The notes under the pieces are model-generated. The model saw only the letters and a program-made list of their open reading frames with translations. It was not told the origin of the DNA and did not search any database. Below, piece after piece: positions 16,230-25,753 of a stretch of 64,000 nt of DNA. A program made the position numbers and the translations under genes. Location of the stretch: NCBI RefSeq assembly GCF_012927745.1, contig NZ_JABBKX010000005.1, forward strand, positions 62,001-126,000, in the 5' to 3' direction. Source of the DNA: Neoroseomonas marina (GTDB lineage: Bacteria; Pseudomonadota; Alphaproteobacteria; Acetobacterales; Acetobacteraceae). Position 1 is the first letter of the stretch. The number at the start of each line of letters is the position of its first letter.

Positions 16230-16769
16230 ATGAGTCCCGTGCGTCGCGCGCTCGATGCGCTCTACCTTCTCGGCGGAATCGGGGGCGGCATCGCTCTTGC
16301 AGCCATCGCCGGCATCATCGCGGCCCAGGTGATCGGGCGACAGTTCGGCCTGACGGTGCTCGGGGCGGACGACCTCACGGCGTTCTCGGTCGCCGCCTCG
16401 GCGACCCTGCCGCTCGCCTACGCCTTCCGCCACGGCGCGCATATCCGCGTGGACCTGATCATCGGTCGCCTGTCGGGCAAGGCGCGCTTCGTCATGGAGA
16501 CGATCGCCCTCCTCCTCACCACGGGGCTCTGCATCTTCTTCGCCTATTCGATGCTCGACCTCGCGAGCGACAGCTTCGAGTTCGAGGACGTCGCGCAGGG
16601 CTCGGTCGCGTGGAAGCTGTGGGTGCCGCAGGGCATGGTCGGCGCGGGCGTCGCGCTGTTCGCGGTCTGCCTGCTGGATGACCTGATCGTGCATCTCACG
16701 GGGGGCACGCCCTCCTATCGCAAGGCGGTCGAGGCGTCCGCCCTCGAACGCGCGGCGGAGGAACTCTGA
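16230..16769 (+). CDS. TRAP transporter small permease (DctQ family)
   Basis: The 179-aa protein shows the four-span DctQ pattern, with the hallmark RFG/RQFG turn after span 1 (QVIGRQFGLTV), the conserved ATLPLAYAFRHGAHIRVD between spans 2 and 3, and WVPQGMVGAG before the last span. It forms the small half of the TRAP membrane complex. Its stop overlaps the DctM start by one base (TGATG), so the two are translationally coupled. Confidence 0.9.
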   Translation: MSPVRRALDALYLLGGIGGGIALAAIAGIIAAQVIGRQFGLTVLGADDLTAFSVAASATLPLAYAFRHGAHIRVDLIIGRLSGKARFVMETIALLLTTGLCIFFAYSMLDLASDSFEFEDVAQGSVAWKLWVPQGMVGAGVALFAVCLLDDLIVHLTGGTPSYRKAVEASALERAAEEL

Positions 16770-18100
16770 TGGAACTCGCGCTGACGGAAGCCGGGCTGCT
16801 GCTGCTCGTCTGCCTGTTCTTCTTCCTGGGCCTCGGGGTCTGGATCGGCCTCGCGCTCGCGATGGTGGGACTGGTCGGGATCGTCGCGCTGCCGATGCTG
16901 ATCCCGGCCATGCCGACCTTCCCGGCGGAGAAGGTGATGGGCACGGCGATCTGGCAATCGCTGGCGTCCTGGACGCTCGCCGCCTTGCCGCTGTTCATCT
17001 GGATGGGCGAGATCCTGTTCCGCACGAAGCTGTCCGAGGACATGTTCCGCGGCCTCGCGCCGTGGGTGCAGCGGCTTCCCGGTCGCCTCATGCATGTGAA
17101 CGTCATCGGCTGCGGCATCTTCGCGGCCGTCTCCGGCTCCTCGGCGGCGACGGCGGCGACGATCGGCAAGATGTCGCTGCCGGCGCTGACGCAGCGCGGC
17201 TACCACGTGCCGATGGCGATCGGCAGCCTGGCGGGCGCCGGCACGCTCGGCCTGCTGATCCCGCCGTCCATCGTCATGATCGTCTATGGCGTGGCGGCGG
17301 AGGTCTCGATCGTTCGCCTGTTCATCGCCGGCGTGCTGCCGGGAGTCATGCTGATGGTGCTGTTCAGCGGCTACATCGCAGTCTGGTCGCTGCTGAACCC
17401 GTCGTTGACGCCGCCGGCCGACCCACCGATGCCCTTCCTGCGGAAGGTGCGCGAGAGCGGGCAGCTCATCCCGGTCGTGCTGCTGATCGCCTTCGTGATG
17501 GGCAGCATCTATCTCGGCTGGGCGACGGCGACGGAAGCGGCGGTGTTCGGCGTGGTCGGGGCGCTGGCGCTGTCGGCCTGGGGCCGGTCGCTCACCTGGT
17601 CGTCCTTCACGGACAGCCTGATGGGCGCGGTGCGGCTGTCCTGCATGATCAACCTGATCCTGGCCGGCGCGGCCTTCCTGACGCAGGCGATGGCCTATTC
17701 CGGCGTGCCCGCCGCGATGGCCGCCTGGGTCGGGTCGCAGGGCTTCAGCCCATACATGATCATCCTCTGCCTGACGGTGATCTACCTGATCCTCGGCTGC
17801 TTCATCGACGGCATCAGCATGATCGTGCTGACGGTGTCGGTGGTGCTGCCGATCATCCAGGGCACGGGCTTCGACCTGGTGTGGTTCGGCATCTTCATCG
17901 TGCTGGTGGTGGAGATGGCGCAGATCACGCCGCCGGTCGGCTTCAACCTCTTCGTGCTGCAGGGGCTGACCGGCAAGGGCATCTTCGAGGTGACGCGCTA
18001 CACCCTGCCGTTCTTCATCCTGATGCTGGTGGGAGTCATGATCGTCACGGTCTTCCCGGCCATCGTGACCTGGTTGCCGCAGTCGATGCTGGCGCGATAG
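16769..18100 (+). CDS. TRAP transporter large permease (DctM family)
   Basis: This 443-aa polytopic protein (about 12 spans) is the sodium-driven transport subunit. Family marks include FIWMGEILFRT, NVIGCGIFAAVSGSSAATAATIGK, LAGAGTLGLLIPPSIVMI and the C-terminal TPPVGFNLFVLQG. It begins with an ATG overlapping the DctQ stop and ends 24 bases before a terminator-like hairpin, closing the TRAP operon. Confidence 0.93.
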   Translation: MELALTEAGLLLLVCLFFFLGLGVWIGLALAMVGLVGIVALPMLIPAMPTFPAEKVMGTAIWQSLASWTLAALPLFIWMGEILFRTKLSEDMFRGLAPWVQRLPGRLMHVNVIGCGIFAAVSGSSAATAATIGKMSLPALTQRGYHVPMAIGSLAGAGTLGLLIPPSIVMIVYGVAAEVSIVRLFIAGVLPGVMLMVLFSGYIAVWSLLNPSLTPPADPPMPFLRKVRESGQLIPVVLLIAFVMGSIYLGWATATEAAVFGVVGALALSAWGRSLTWSSFTDSLMGAVRLSCMINLILAGAAFLTQAMAYSGVPAAMAAWVGSQGFSPYMIILCLTVIYLILGCFIDGISMIVLTVSVVLPIIQGTGFDLVWFGIFIVLVVEMAQITPPVGFNLFVLQGLTGKGIFEVTRYTLPFFILMLVGVMIVTVFPAIVTWLPQSMLAR

Positions 18101-18124
18101 GCGGCCATCCACCCCACCGCCGAG

Positions 18125-18160
18125 ACGGCCCGTCCTGTCATGGGGCGGGCCGTTTGCGTT
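18125..18160 (+). terminator. Terminator of the TRAP operon
   Basis: An 8-bp stem ACGGCCCG / CGGGCCGT with a 13-base loop is followed by TTGCGTT, a short T-rich tail, 24 bases after the dctM stop. The rest of the gap 18101-18398 shows no gene. Confidence 0.7.
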
Positions 18161-18398
18161 CTCATGCGGTGGCTGCGATCCGCTTGTGGACCAGGGCCCG
18201 CGACGGGCGCGGCCACCACCGGTCAGCGCTGCGCCGTCTGACCATCGCGGCCGCGCATCCCGTGCAGCCATTGTGTCCGGGGCAGCGGAGAGTCCCGACC
18301 GTTGACGCCGTTGCGCGCCGGCCGATGGTCGGATCCTGGAAATCGTCGGGTCGGAGACATGTCGCCCGCCGCCGGTGCCGGGGCGGGCGTGCGTCGCG

Positions 18399-18998
18399 TC
18401 AGCCCGTGGCCGCGGCCCGGCGGCGCGACCGCCGCCAGTAATGCCGGCCGATGAAGCCGACCAGCGCCAGACCCGCGATGGAGCAGATCGTCCAGAACAG
18501 CATGTCCACGCCGAGCCACGCGCCGAGGAACCAGCCGGCCGCGACGAAGGACGACGACCAGATGCCGGCGGCGGCGAAGTTCAGCACCGCGAAGCGCAGC
18601 CGGTCATATCCGGCGATGCCGCAGGCGACCGAGGCCACGTTGCGAATGCCGTAGAGGAACCGGAAGCTGAGGATGAACAGGGTGCCGTAGCGATCGAGCA
18701 GCGCGCTCGCGCGTTCGACCTGCGGCTGGCTGCGCGGAAAGCGGCAGAGGATCGCGGGGCCGTAGCGTCGTCCGAGATAGAACCAGGTCTGGTCGCCGAG
18801 ATAGGAGCCGATCCAGACGGACGCCATCAGCACCCATGGATCCACGAGGTCCATGGTGGCGCCCAGCGCGGCGGCGGCGAGCACGAAGGTTTCACCTTCG
18901 AAGAATGCCCAAATGGCGGCCAGCAGATATGCGAGGTCACCCCATTCGGCCCAGAACTCGGCCAATTGCGGAAGTCTCCCTGGTTCGTTACCGGGCAC
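18399..18998 (-). CDS. DedA/VTT-domain membrane protein
   Basis: The 199-aa inner-membrane protein has the DedA (SNARE-associated/VTT) pattern: FFEGETFVLAAAA, GSYLGDQTWFYLGRRYG, the conserved RFLYGIRNVASVACG motif, and two C-terminal spans. Family members act in lipid scrambling or membrane homeostasis (undecaprenyl-phosphate or phospholipid flipping). The GTG at 18998 is used here. A TTG at 18965 with GGGAG upstream would remove 11 residues. It is a single-gene unit. Confidence 0.88.
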   Translation of the reverse strand: MPGNEPGRLPQLAEFWAEWGDLAYLLAAIWAFFEGETFVLAAAALGATMDLVDPWVLMASVWIGSYLGDQTWFYLGRRYGPAILCRFPRSQPQVERASALLDRYGTLFILSFRFLYGIRNVASVACGIAGYDRLRFAVLNFAAAGIWSSSFVAAGWFLGAWLGVDMLFWTICSIAGLALVGFIGRHYWRRSRRRAAATG

Positions 18999-19092
18999 AC
19001 TGCCCTGTCCGGCGACGGAGGGAAATGGGAATCCCGCTGTTGCGCCGCACAGTTGCGTCGAAAGTTGGATGCCGCCGTCTTACCGCGCCGGA

Positions 19093-19500
19093 TCAGGTGC
19101 CCGGCGCCGGCCAGTCCGGACGCTCGAAACGCTGGATTTCCAAGGTGTAGCCGGCCGGATCCTTGAAGAAGAACGACGTCACCCGGTAGGTGTCGGAGAA
19201 GCGCGGCGGCGCGGCGATCTCGACGCCTTTGTCGCGCAGCCTGTCGTGCCAGCCTTCCACATCGGAATGTACGAAGGTGACGACCGCGCCGCCCTGCACG
19301 CGAGGGTTGTCCGTGACGCGCGGACCTCGCGCACGACACACCCCGAGGAATGCGCGCCCGCCGGCCGCGACCGCGTAGATGCGGCAACTGCCCTGGTCCT
19401 GCGCCAGCGGCAGGCCGAGGACGTCCTCATAGAAGCGCCAGGACGGCGCGGGGTCCTCGGCATAGAGGAAGGTCACGTGCTGATCGAAAGGGCCGGTCAT
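19093..19500 (-). CDS. VOC (glyoxalase/bleomycin resistance) superfamily protein
   Basis: The 135-aa protein shows two beta-alpha-beta-beta-beta modules. The first has DQHVTFLYAEDPAPSWRFYEDVLGLPL. The second has AVVTFVHSDVEGWHDRLRDKGV and ends with FFFKDPAGYTLEIQRFE. The His/Glu positions expected for metal binding (H near residue 8, E in LEIQ) are present. Substrate unknown. An in-frame extension far upstream is out of family and covers the broken TAXI gene on the other strand, so the ATG at 19500 is preferred. Confidence 0.85.
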   Translation of the reverse strand: MTGPFDQHVTFLYAEDPAPSWRFYEDVLGLPLAQDQGSCRIYAVAAGGRAFLGVCRARGPRVTDNPRVQGGAVVTFVHSDVEGWHDRLRDKGVEIAAPPRFSDTYRVTSFFFKDPAGYTLEIQRFERPDWPAPGT

Positions 19501-19549
19501 CGGAGCAGCATCGCCGGGCGCCGCATGACTGCCAAGCGGATGGACGCGT

Positions 19550-19981
19550 CCTTGCCGCCGTCGCGTCGTTCCGTCCGGTGCTGCGCCTGCTCGCCTCGCT
19601 GATCCGCCAACGAGCGGTGAGAGCCGCGGCGCCCGCGCTTCTCGACTTCGACGACCGGGCCGTGCGCCGACCCTTCCTGACCGCCCGACATTCCCCCGGG
19701 GCGGCGTCTCGATCGCCGAGGCCCCGCCGGATCGCGCGCTGACGCTGCTCGTCTCCATCATGCAGGAGGTCCATCGGCCGCGGACGCTGTTCGCGGCGCA
19801 AGGCGCGTATCCGAACGCGCCCGCGCAGGGTCTGACGATGAACGGGCCAGCCGAGCGGTACGACGCGCGCGGCCGCTCCGTCCCGCGATCCAGGCTACCC
19901 TTCGGGGTCGCGGTGCTGGTCGAACGGCTCCTCGTCATCCTGTTGCCCGTCATCGGCATCGACCGGGTGGAGAGCCTCTGA
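19550..19981 (+). pseudogene. Remnant of a TAXI-family TRAP solute-binding protein
   Basis: Two adjacent frames read as the C-terminal third of a TAXI receptor. Up to about 19700 the frame gives RLLASLIRQ... LLDFDDRAVRRPFLTARHSP. From about 19703 another frame gives GVSIAEAPPDRALTLLVSIM, then EVHRPRTLFAAQGAYPNA, and a terminal VLVERLLVILLPVIG span before a stop at 19981. Intact TAXI proteins have the same order (xxRRFPFL, then LL..A..EVH, LF...G.FP, then a final hydrophobic helix). The frame shift falls in a CCCCCGGGG run. No start or N-terminal two thirds exist, so this is decay rather than only a sequencing error. Confidence 0.65.
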
Positions 19982-20071
19982 CGGCCGCCGGTCGCACCGC
20001 GACACTGGAAAGAACCTCCCCGGCCATGGATGATCGGACGGTTCCACCGACCACAGGGAAGGCCCGACGGC

Positions 20072-20572
20072 ATGAGCGACCTCGCCAACAAGATCACCAG
20101 CCAGATCCCCCTCAAGGAGCCCGAGTGGCTGAAGGAGTTCAAGGCCTTCATCATGCGCGGCAACGTCATCGACCTCGCGGTCGGTGTCGTGATCGGCGCG
20201 GCCTTCACCGCCATCGTCACCTCGGTGGTCGAGGACCTGCTGAACCCGATCGTCGGCATCCTGATGGGCGGGATCGACTTCTCGAACCTGTTCGTCGTGC
20301 TGTTCGGCGAACGCCGCGCCTCGCTCGAGGCCACGCGGCAGGGCGGCGCCTCGGTGCTCGCGATCGGATCCTTCCTGAACGCCGTCATCAAGTTCCTGAT
20401 CGTCGGCTTCGCCGTCTTCTGGCTGGTGAAGATCCTGAGCAAGCTGCAGGCCTCCCAGGCCGTCGAGAAGGCGAGGACGCCGCCGGCGCCCACCGCGAGC
20501 GAGAAGCTGCTGGCCGAGATCCGCGACGAGCTGAAGGCGCAGCGCGGCGCCGCGCCGCCGTCGGCGGGCTGA
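20072..20572 (+). CDS. mscL: Large-conductance mechanosensitive channel MscL
   Basis: This 166-aa inner-membrane channel releases solutes during hypo-osmotic shock. The TM1 signature FIMRGNVIDLAVGVVIG (residues about 26-42) is nearly invariant, followed by SVVEDLLNPIVG and TM2 with FLNAVIKFLIVGFAVFWLVK. The C-terminal helix ends EKLLAEIRDELKAQR. It is slightly longer than the usual 130-150 aa because of the N-terminal helix and the loop GERRASLEATRQGG. GGGAAGG precedes the ATG, and a terminator follows 14 bases after the stop. Confidence 0.95.
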   Translation: MSDLANKITSQIPLKEPEWLKEFKAFIMRGNVIDLAVGVVIGAAFTAIVTSVVEDLLNPIVGILMGGIDFSNLFVVLFGERRASLEATRQGGASVLAIGSFLNAVIKFLIVGFAVFWLVKILSKLQASQAVEKARTPPAPTASEKLLAEIRDELKAQRGAAPPSAG

Positions 20573-20585
20573 GCAGGCCGGGACG

Positions 20586-20628
20586 CCGGGCTTCGCCCCC
20601 TGGGCGCGGCCCGGCCCCCATTCTTTTT
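20586..20628 (+). terminator. Terminator after mscL
   Basis: A stem CCGGGC / GCCCGG (20586-20591 with 20609-20614) is followed within ten bases by TTCTTTTT. It lies between mscL and vgrG and would separate the channel gene from the secretion cassette. Confidence 0.65.
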
Positions 20629-20706
20629 CACCCTTGGGGAGTGCAAGCGGCCGCGCATTGCGTCTAGGCTCCCATTACGGGGGCGAAGCGGGCGGGAGGA
20701 GAGGGC

Positions 20707-23004
20707 ATGAGCGGCTCAAGCAACACGACCCGGCTGCTCGACATGCAGGTGACGGCGCTCGGTTCGAGCGCCATCGTCCCCTACGACCTGGTCGGCGAGG
20801 ACGCGATCTCGAAGCCCTTCGTCTTCACGGTCCGCTTCGCGACAGACGCCGCGATCGCCGATGTCGCGAAGCTGCTGGGCGGCGAGGTGACGGTCTGGTT
20901 CGGCGAGCCGGAGGCGAGCGCCACCATCGCGGACCCCTCGGTCGCGCGGCGCCCGCTGCACGGCCATTTCCGCAGCCTGTCGCGCATCGGCCGGCGCCCC
21001 AACAAGGCCTCGACCACCGCCCTGTTCGACTGGGAGGCGGAGATCGTCCCCAAGCTCTGGTTCCTCTCCCAGACCAGCGACTTCCGCATCTTCCAGGACA
21101 TGACGGTGCCCGCCATCGTCCAGCAGGTCCTGGCGGATCACGGCATCACCTCGAACACGGTCTCCACGACGGGCAGCTACGGGACGCTCGAATACTGCGT
21201 GCAATACGGGGAGACGGCGCTCGACTTCATCTCGCGGCTGATGGAGCAGGCGGGCCTCTACTACTGGCACGAGCACACGGATACGTCGCACACGCTCGTC
21301 ATCAAGGACATCAAGACCGGCGCGCGCGTCCCGAGCCCGTCGCTCGGCACGCTCGCGGTGGGTGGCGCCGGGAAGCTCACCAGCATCGCCCAGCGTTACG
21401 CGTTCCGGACAGGCAAGTGGCACGCGCGCGACTACAACCTGCTGAATCCCGCCTCGGCCTACGAGGGTGATTCGGAATGGGCGGATTCCTACGGCGCGTC
21501 GAACAGCACCGGCGTGCCCACCGAGGTGACGACCCGCCTCAAGGACCACGAGCGCTACCGCTATCCGGCCCTGCCGCTCGCGCGGGTGCACAATTCGAGC
21601 GCCGGCACCTCCTACGTGACCAGCACCGACGTCCGCGGCGTGAGCGACCTGCTGATGGAGGTCGAGGAGGCGAATTTTCAGCGCTGGGCAGGCCGCGGGT
21701 CCGCTTCGCAGCTCGACGCCGGCACCAAGGTGGCGATCGATCCGGAGGACGACGCGACGACCTCGGTCGATTTCGTCGTCACGCGGATCGGCCATCAATG
21801 CTCGGACTACAGCTACTGGGCGGACCAGACCTCCCCCCCTGCCTACGCGAACGCGTTCGATTGCATCCCCTACGCCGTGCAGTTCCGGCCTGACCGCGTC
21901 ACGCCCAAGCCCGCCGTTCAGGGCCCGCAGACGGCGATCGTGGTCGGCACGTCGAGCGACACGGCGGGGACGGTCCGGACGGACAACTATGGCCGCGTGA
22001 AGGTTCGGTTCGCGTGGGATCGCGTGTCCTACAGCTCCCCCGACGCCGCCTCCTGCTGGGTCCGTGTCTCGCAGGCCTGGGCCGGCGGACGCTGGGGGCA
22101 CTTCTTCGTCCCGCGCGTCGGGGATGAGGTGATCGTCGACTTCCTCGAGGGCGATCCCGACCGGCCGATCATCACCGGGCGCGTGCATCACATGAGCAAC
22201 ATGCCGCCGCTGCTGGGGAATGGCGGGGCGGCCGACGTCCCGGCGACGACCGCCCTGTCGGGGATCAAGACGCGATCCACCCCGAACGGCACGGCCGACA
22301 ACTACAACGAGCTGTCCTTCGACGACACCAAGGGATCCGAGAAGGTCCTGCTGCACGCGGAGAAGGACTACGAGGTCGAGGTCGAGAACAACGAGACGCG
22401 CACGGTCGGCATCGGGTCCGGCACGGGCAACCGCACCACCACGATCAAGACCAACGAGACGATCTCCGTCGGCGGCGACAAGTCCACCACCGTGACGGGG
22501 AACGTCACCGAGACGATCAGCGGCACGGAGACCCGCACGGTGACGGGCGCCGTCAGCGAGACCTTCGGCGCGTCGGAGACGCGGACCGTGACGGGAGACT
22601 TCACCGAGACGGTCACCGGCTCGATCGCCGTGACGACCTCGAGTTCGATGACGCTGACGTCCGCCTCCATCATCACGCTCAACGCGCCGCAGGTCATCCA
22701 GCAGGGGCCCTACTGGTTCATCACCGGCGGCTATGCCGGCACCGCCTATGGCTTCACGGCCTCGGTGGTCGGCCTGAGCACCAGTTTCACCGGCACCGCG
22801 CTGGCGACCGCGGGCACGCAGTGGACGTCGCTCGGGATCGTCGGGCAGGCGGCCGGCATGAACCTCGATGCCGCGGGCATGCGGATCGTCAACGACGAGC
22901 TGGACGTCAAACAGGAGGTCCTCGCGGTCTTCAAGCACAGGATCAAATGCGAGTGGCACGACGCGGTCGGCGCCGAGAAGGCCTCGATCAAGCTGTTCCT
23001 CTAG
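20707..23004 (+). CDS. vgrG: Type VI secretion spike protein VgrG (TssI)
   Basis: The 765-aa VgrG forms the trimeric tip of the T6SS tube. The gp27-like part contains RPLHGHFRSLSRIG and ALDFISRLMEQAGLYYWHEH. The OB-fold and gp5-like part contain YGRVKVRFAWD, SCWVRVSQAWAGGRWG and VGDEVIVDFLEGDPDRPIITGRV (around residues 445-495). Thr/Val-rich repeats of the needle follow (residues about 560-660: ETISGTETRTVTG-like units). About 100 residues after the needle are an extension I do not recognise. It is the first gene of a cassette with DUF2169, pentapeptide, DUF3540 and DUF4150 genes. No tss sheath or baseplate genes are in the window. Confidence 0.93.
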   Translation: MSGSSNTTRLLDMQVTALGSSAIVPYDLVGEDAISKPFVFTVRFATDAAIADVAKLLGGEVTVWFGEPEASATIADPSVARRPLHGHFRSLSRIGRRPNKASTTALFDWEAEIVPKLWFLSQTSDFRIFQDMTVPAIVQQVLADHGITSNTVSTTGSYGTLEYCVQYGETALDFISRLMEQAGLYYWHEHTDTSHTLVIKDIKTGARVPSPSLGTLAVGGAGKLTSIAQRYAFRTGKWHARDYNLLNPASAYEGDSEWADSYGASNSTGVPTEVTTRLKDHERYRYPALPLARVHNSSAGTSYVTSTDVRGVSDLLMEVEEANFQRWAGRGSASQLDAGTKVAIDPEDDATTSVDFVVTRIGHQCSDYSYWADQTSPPAYANAFDCIPYAVQFRPDRVTPKPAVQGPQTAIVVGTSSDTAGTVRTDNYGRVKVRFAWDRVSYSSPDAASCWVRVSQAWAGGRWGHFFVPRVGDEVIVDFLEGDPDRPIITGRVHHMSNMPPLLGNGGAADVPATTALSGIKTRSTPNGTADNYNELSFDDTKGSEKVLLHAEKDYEVEVENNETRTVGIGSGTGNRTTTIKTNETISVGGDKSTTVTGNVTETISGTETRTVTGAVSETFGASETRTVTGDFTETVTGSIAVTTSSSMTLTSASIITLNAPQVIQQGPYWFITGGYAGTAYGFTASVVGLSTSFTGTALATAGTQWTSLGIVGQAAGMNLDAAGMRIVNDELDVKQEVLAVFKHRIKCEWHDAVGAEKASIKLFL

Positions 23005-23152
23005 CGATGCGCCTTCGGACCCTCACCCCCGTCTCGGAGCCGCGCCAGGCGGGAAGGCCGGGCAACCCGAGAGGGAGCCGCGCGGCGTCGGTCCGCCGGC
23101 GTCGGTCGAGGCATCTCCCGGGACGGTGCGCATGCCGCCGCACAGGCGCGGC

Positions 23153-25753
23153 ATGAAGGTCAACAAGCCCTTCGCACTCGGCTTCATGTCGCGTCCGGTG
23201 GAGTTCCGCCGCCGGTTCTTCCTGAGCGTCGCCGCCATCGGCTTCTGCGACATGAGCGACAGCCCGAAGCTGCTCGGCGAGGTCGCGATGTGGAAGTTCC
23301 TGCCCGAGGCGCTGCCTCCCGGCCAGGTACTCGACCTCGGCCTGCCGAAGATCGGCGCCGAGTTCCTCGTCGCCGGCAGCGCCTTCGCCCCGGGCAGGCA
23401 GCCGGTGCGCACGCTCGAGGTCGCGATCCGCCTCGGCAGCCTGACCAAGCGCGCCGCCGTGGTCGGCGACCGGCACATCGAGGATGGCCTGCCGACCGAT
23501 CCCCTGCCCTTCACCGAGATGCCGCTGGGCTGGGACCGGTCCTATGGCGGGAAGACGTATGCGCAGAACCCGCTCGGCCGCGGCATCGACGAGGCGCCGA
23601 TCCCGGGCGTCGGCTACCGCGTCGCGCTGCCCAACATCGTCCTGCCGCGCGGGGCGGCGGCGCCGGGCCGGCCCGAGCCGTTGAACTTCGGCCCGATCGA
23701 CATCGCCTGGCCGCAGCGCGCGAGCCTCGCCGGCACGCATGACCAGACCTGGCTCGAGGAGGACTTCCCGGGCTTCGCGCGCGACGTCGACTTCCGCATG
23801 GCCTTCGCCGGTCAGCCCGACCAGCGCTTCGCGGGCTTCCTCACGGGCGACGAGGACTACGCCGTCACCAACATGCACCCGGAGGAACCGGAGATCACCG
23901 GTCGCCTGCCGGCCTTCCAGCCGCGCATCCTGGTGCGCCGGCGCGGCTCGGACGCGCTCGAGGACGTACCGCTGTCCCTGACCACCGTCTGGTTCTTCCC
24001 CGCGCACAAGCGGCTGGTGACCATCCACCACGGCCGCGTGCAGGTCGCCGAGGAGGATGCCCGCGACATCACGCTGGCGATGCTCGGCGCCGACCCGCTC
24101 GGGGCGCCGCGCGGCGTCGACGAATTCGCCGCGATCCTGCACGCGCGCACCGATCCCGACGGCGACCCGCTCGAGATCCTGCGCGACGCGCCGCTGGTGC
24201 CCGAGGAGGTGCTCGGCCCCGATGACATCCTCGCTGACGTCGAGCGCCGGATGGCCGAGGGCAACGTCGCCCAGAAACGCGCCCGCGCGCGCGCCGAGCG
24301 CGAGCACGAGCGCGCGCGCGCACGGCTGGCCGAGCGCGGCCTCGATCCCGACAGGCATCTCGAACCGCTGCCTCCGCCGCTGAAGATTCCGCCTCTGCGG
24401 GAGTTGCCGGCCTTCATCGCCGAGCAGGAGGCAACGGCGGCCGCGAAGCGGCGGGAGACCGAGGAGCGGGCCGCGAAGGAGCGGGCCGCGATCGAGGAGA
24501 AGGCGGCCGCCGTGGGAGGCACGCCGCCGCAGCTGGGCCGGCCGTCAGGCCCGCCGCGCCTGGATGGTGATCGCCGGAAGATGCTGGTCGATGCCCAGGT
24601 CGCGCGCCAGGTGGCCGATGGCGCCGACCCGACCGAGGCACGACGCATCGCGGAGGATCCCTCGCAGCCCGGCCAGGCCCGGGAGATCGAGGAACACGCG
24701 CGGCGCGGCTACCAGGCGGGGGCGGACGTCCAGGATCCGGCGCCGCGGCTCGACGCCGCCGCGAATGCCGCCCTCCGCACGCGCCTGCTGGACGGGCGCC
24801 GCGGGGGGCCGCGCCTCGATCTCTGCGGCGCCGATCTTTCGGGGCTCGATCTATCGGGCTTCGACCTGACGGCAGCCTGGCTCGACGGGGCTGACCTCGC
24901 CGGGAGCGATCTCCGCGGGGCGAAGCTGACCGATGCGGTCCTCGCCCATGCACGGCTGGACGGCGCGCGTCTCGCCGGCGCGGACCTGACCGGCGCCAAT
25001 CTCGGCCGCGCATCGCTGCGCGGCGCCGACCTGACCGGCGTCTCGCTGCGCGACGCCGTCCTGCGCAAGGCCGACCTTGGCCAGGCGGTGCTGCACGGCG
25101 CCAACCTGACGGACGCGCAGCTGATGGAAGCCGTGCTCGAAGGCGCCGACATCAGCGGGGCCACTGCGCCGCGCGCGTTGCTCAACGAGATGACCCTCAC
25201 GGGCCTGCGCGCGCGGGGCGCGATGCTGGAGGAGGCGATCTTCGTCAAGGTTCGAATGGACGGGGTCGACTTCTCGGATGCGAAGCTGAATGGCGCGAGC
25301 TTCATCGAGACCTCCGGAGAAGGCGCGGTGTTCGACGGGGCGGAACTCGCCCGCGCGGTCTTCGCCTCGGGCTGCGCGCTGAAGGGCGCGCGCTTCGCGG
25401 GAACGATCTGCAAGGGCGCGACGTTGCGCGGCACGCCCCTGGATGGCGCCGCCTTCGACGGCGCGGTACTGGACGAGGCGGACTTCACGGATTGCGCGCT
25501 GCAGGGCGCCTCCTTCGACCGCGTCTCGGCACGCGGCGCCCGGCTGACGGTCGCCGATCTGCGGGGGGCGCGGCTGACGCGGGCGGACTTCGCCGGGGCG
25601 AGCCTCGCGCGCGCGGACATCCGCGGCGCGGACCTCAGCGACAGCAGTTTCTACGAGGCGGACATCGCGCGCGTGAACTCGGACACCGCGACACGCTACG
25701 AGCGCGTCCAGCGCACCCGCGTCCGCATCCATCCGCGGAGGACGCCGGCGTGA
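23153..25753 (+). CDS. DUF2169 domain protein fused to pentapeptide repeats
   Basis: The 866-aa protein starts MKVNKPFALGF. Its first 320 residues match DUF2169, a T6SS adaptor family found beside vgrG (VAMWKFLPEALPPGQVLDLGLPK, VVGDRHI, MPLGWDRSYGG). A charged Arg/Glu/Ala segment (residues about 360-515) looks helical or coiled-coil. From about residue 556 to 842 it is a pentapeptide-repeat beta-helix (ADLSGLDLSGFDL-type). The second ATG (23153) fits the family start, and an ATG at 23132 is also in frame. The GTGA overlap couples it to the next pentapeptide gene. Role inferred: loading a cargo onto VgrG, with the repeat domain as platform or effector. Confidence 0.88.
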   Translation: MKVNKPFALGFMSRPVEFRRRFFLSVAAIGFCDMSDSPKLLGEVAMWKFLPEALPPGQVLDLGLPKIGAEFLVAGSAFAPGRQPVRTLEVAIRLGSLTKRAAVVGDRHIEDGLPTDPLPFTEMPLGWDRSYGGKTYAQNPLGRGIDEAPIPGVGYRVALPNIVLPRGAAAPGRPEPLNFGPIDIAWPQRASLAGTHDQTWLEEDFPGFARDVDFRMAFAGQPDQRFAGFLTGDEDYAVTNMHPEEPEITGRLPAFQPRILVRRRGSDALEDVPLSLTTVWFFPAHKRLVTIHHGRVQVAEEDARDITLAMLGADPLGAPRGVDEFAAILHARTDPDGDPLEILRDAPLVPEEVLGPDDILADVERRMAEGNVAQKRARARAEREHERARARLAERGLDPDRHLEPLPPPLKIPPLRELPAFIAEQEATAAAKRRETEERAAKERAAIEEKAAAVGGTPPQLGRPSGPPRLDGDRRKMLVDAQVARQVADGADPTEARRIAEDPSQPGQAREIEEHARRGYQAGADVQDPAPRLDAAANAALRTRLLDGRRGGPRLDLCGADLSGLDLSGFDLTAAWLDGADLAGSDLRGAKLTDAVLAHARLDGARLAGADLTGANLGRASLRGADLTGVSLRDAVLRKADLGQAVLHGANLTDAQLMEAVLEGADISGATAPRALLNEMTLTGLRARGAMLEEAIFVKVRMDGVDFSDAKLNGASFIETSGEGAVFDGAELARAVFASGCALKGARFAGTICKGATLRGTPLDGAAFDGAVLDEADFTDCALQGASFDRVSARGARLTVADLRGARLTRADFAGASLARADIRGADLSDSSFYEADIARVNSDTATRYERVQRTRVRIHPRRTPA

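Noticed and set aside
19760-19981. Stand-alone 73-aa gene
   Set aside because: Its sequence continues upstream into the decayed TAXI receptor in the same frame, so it is a pseudogene tail rather than an independent gene.
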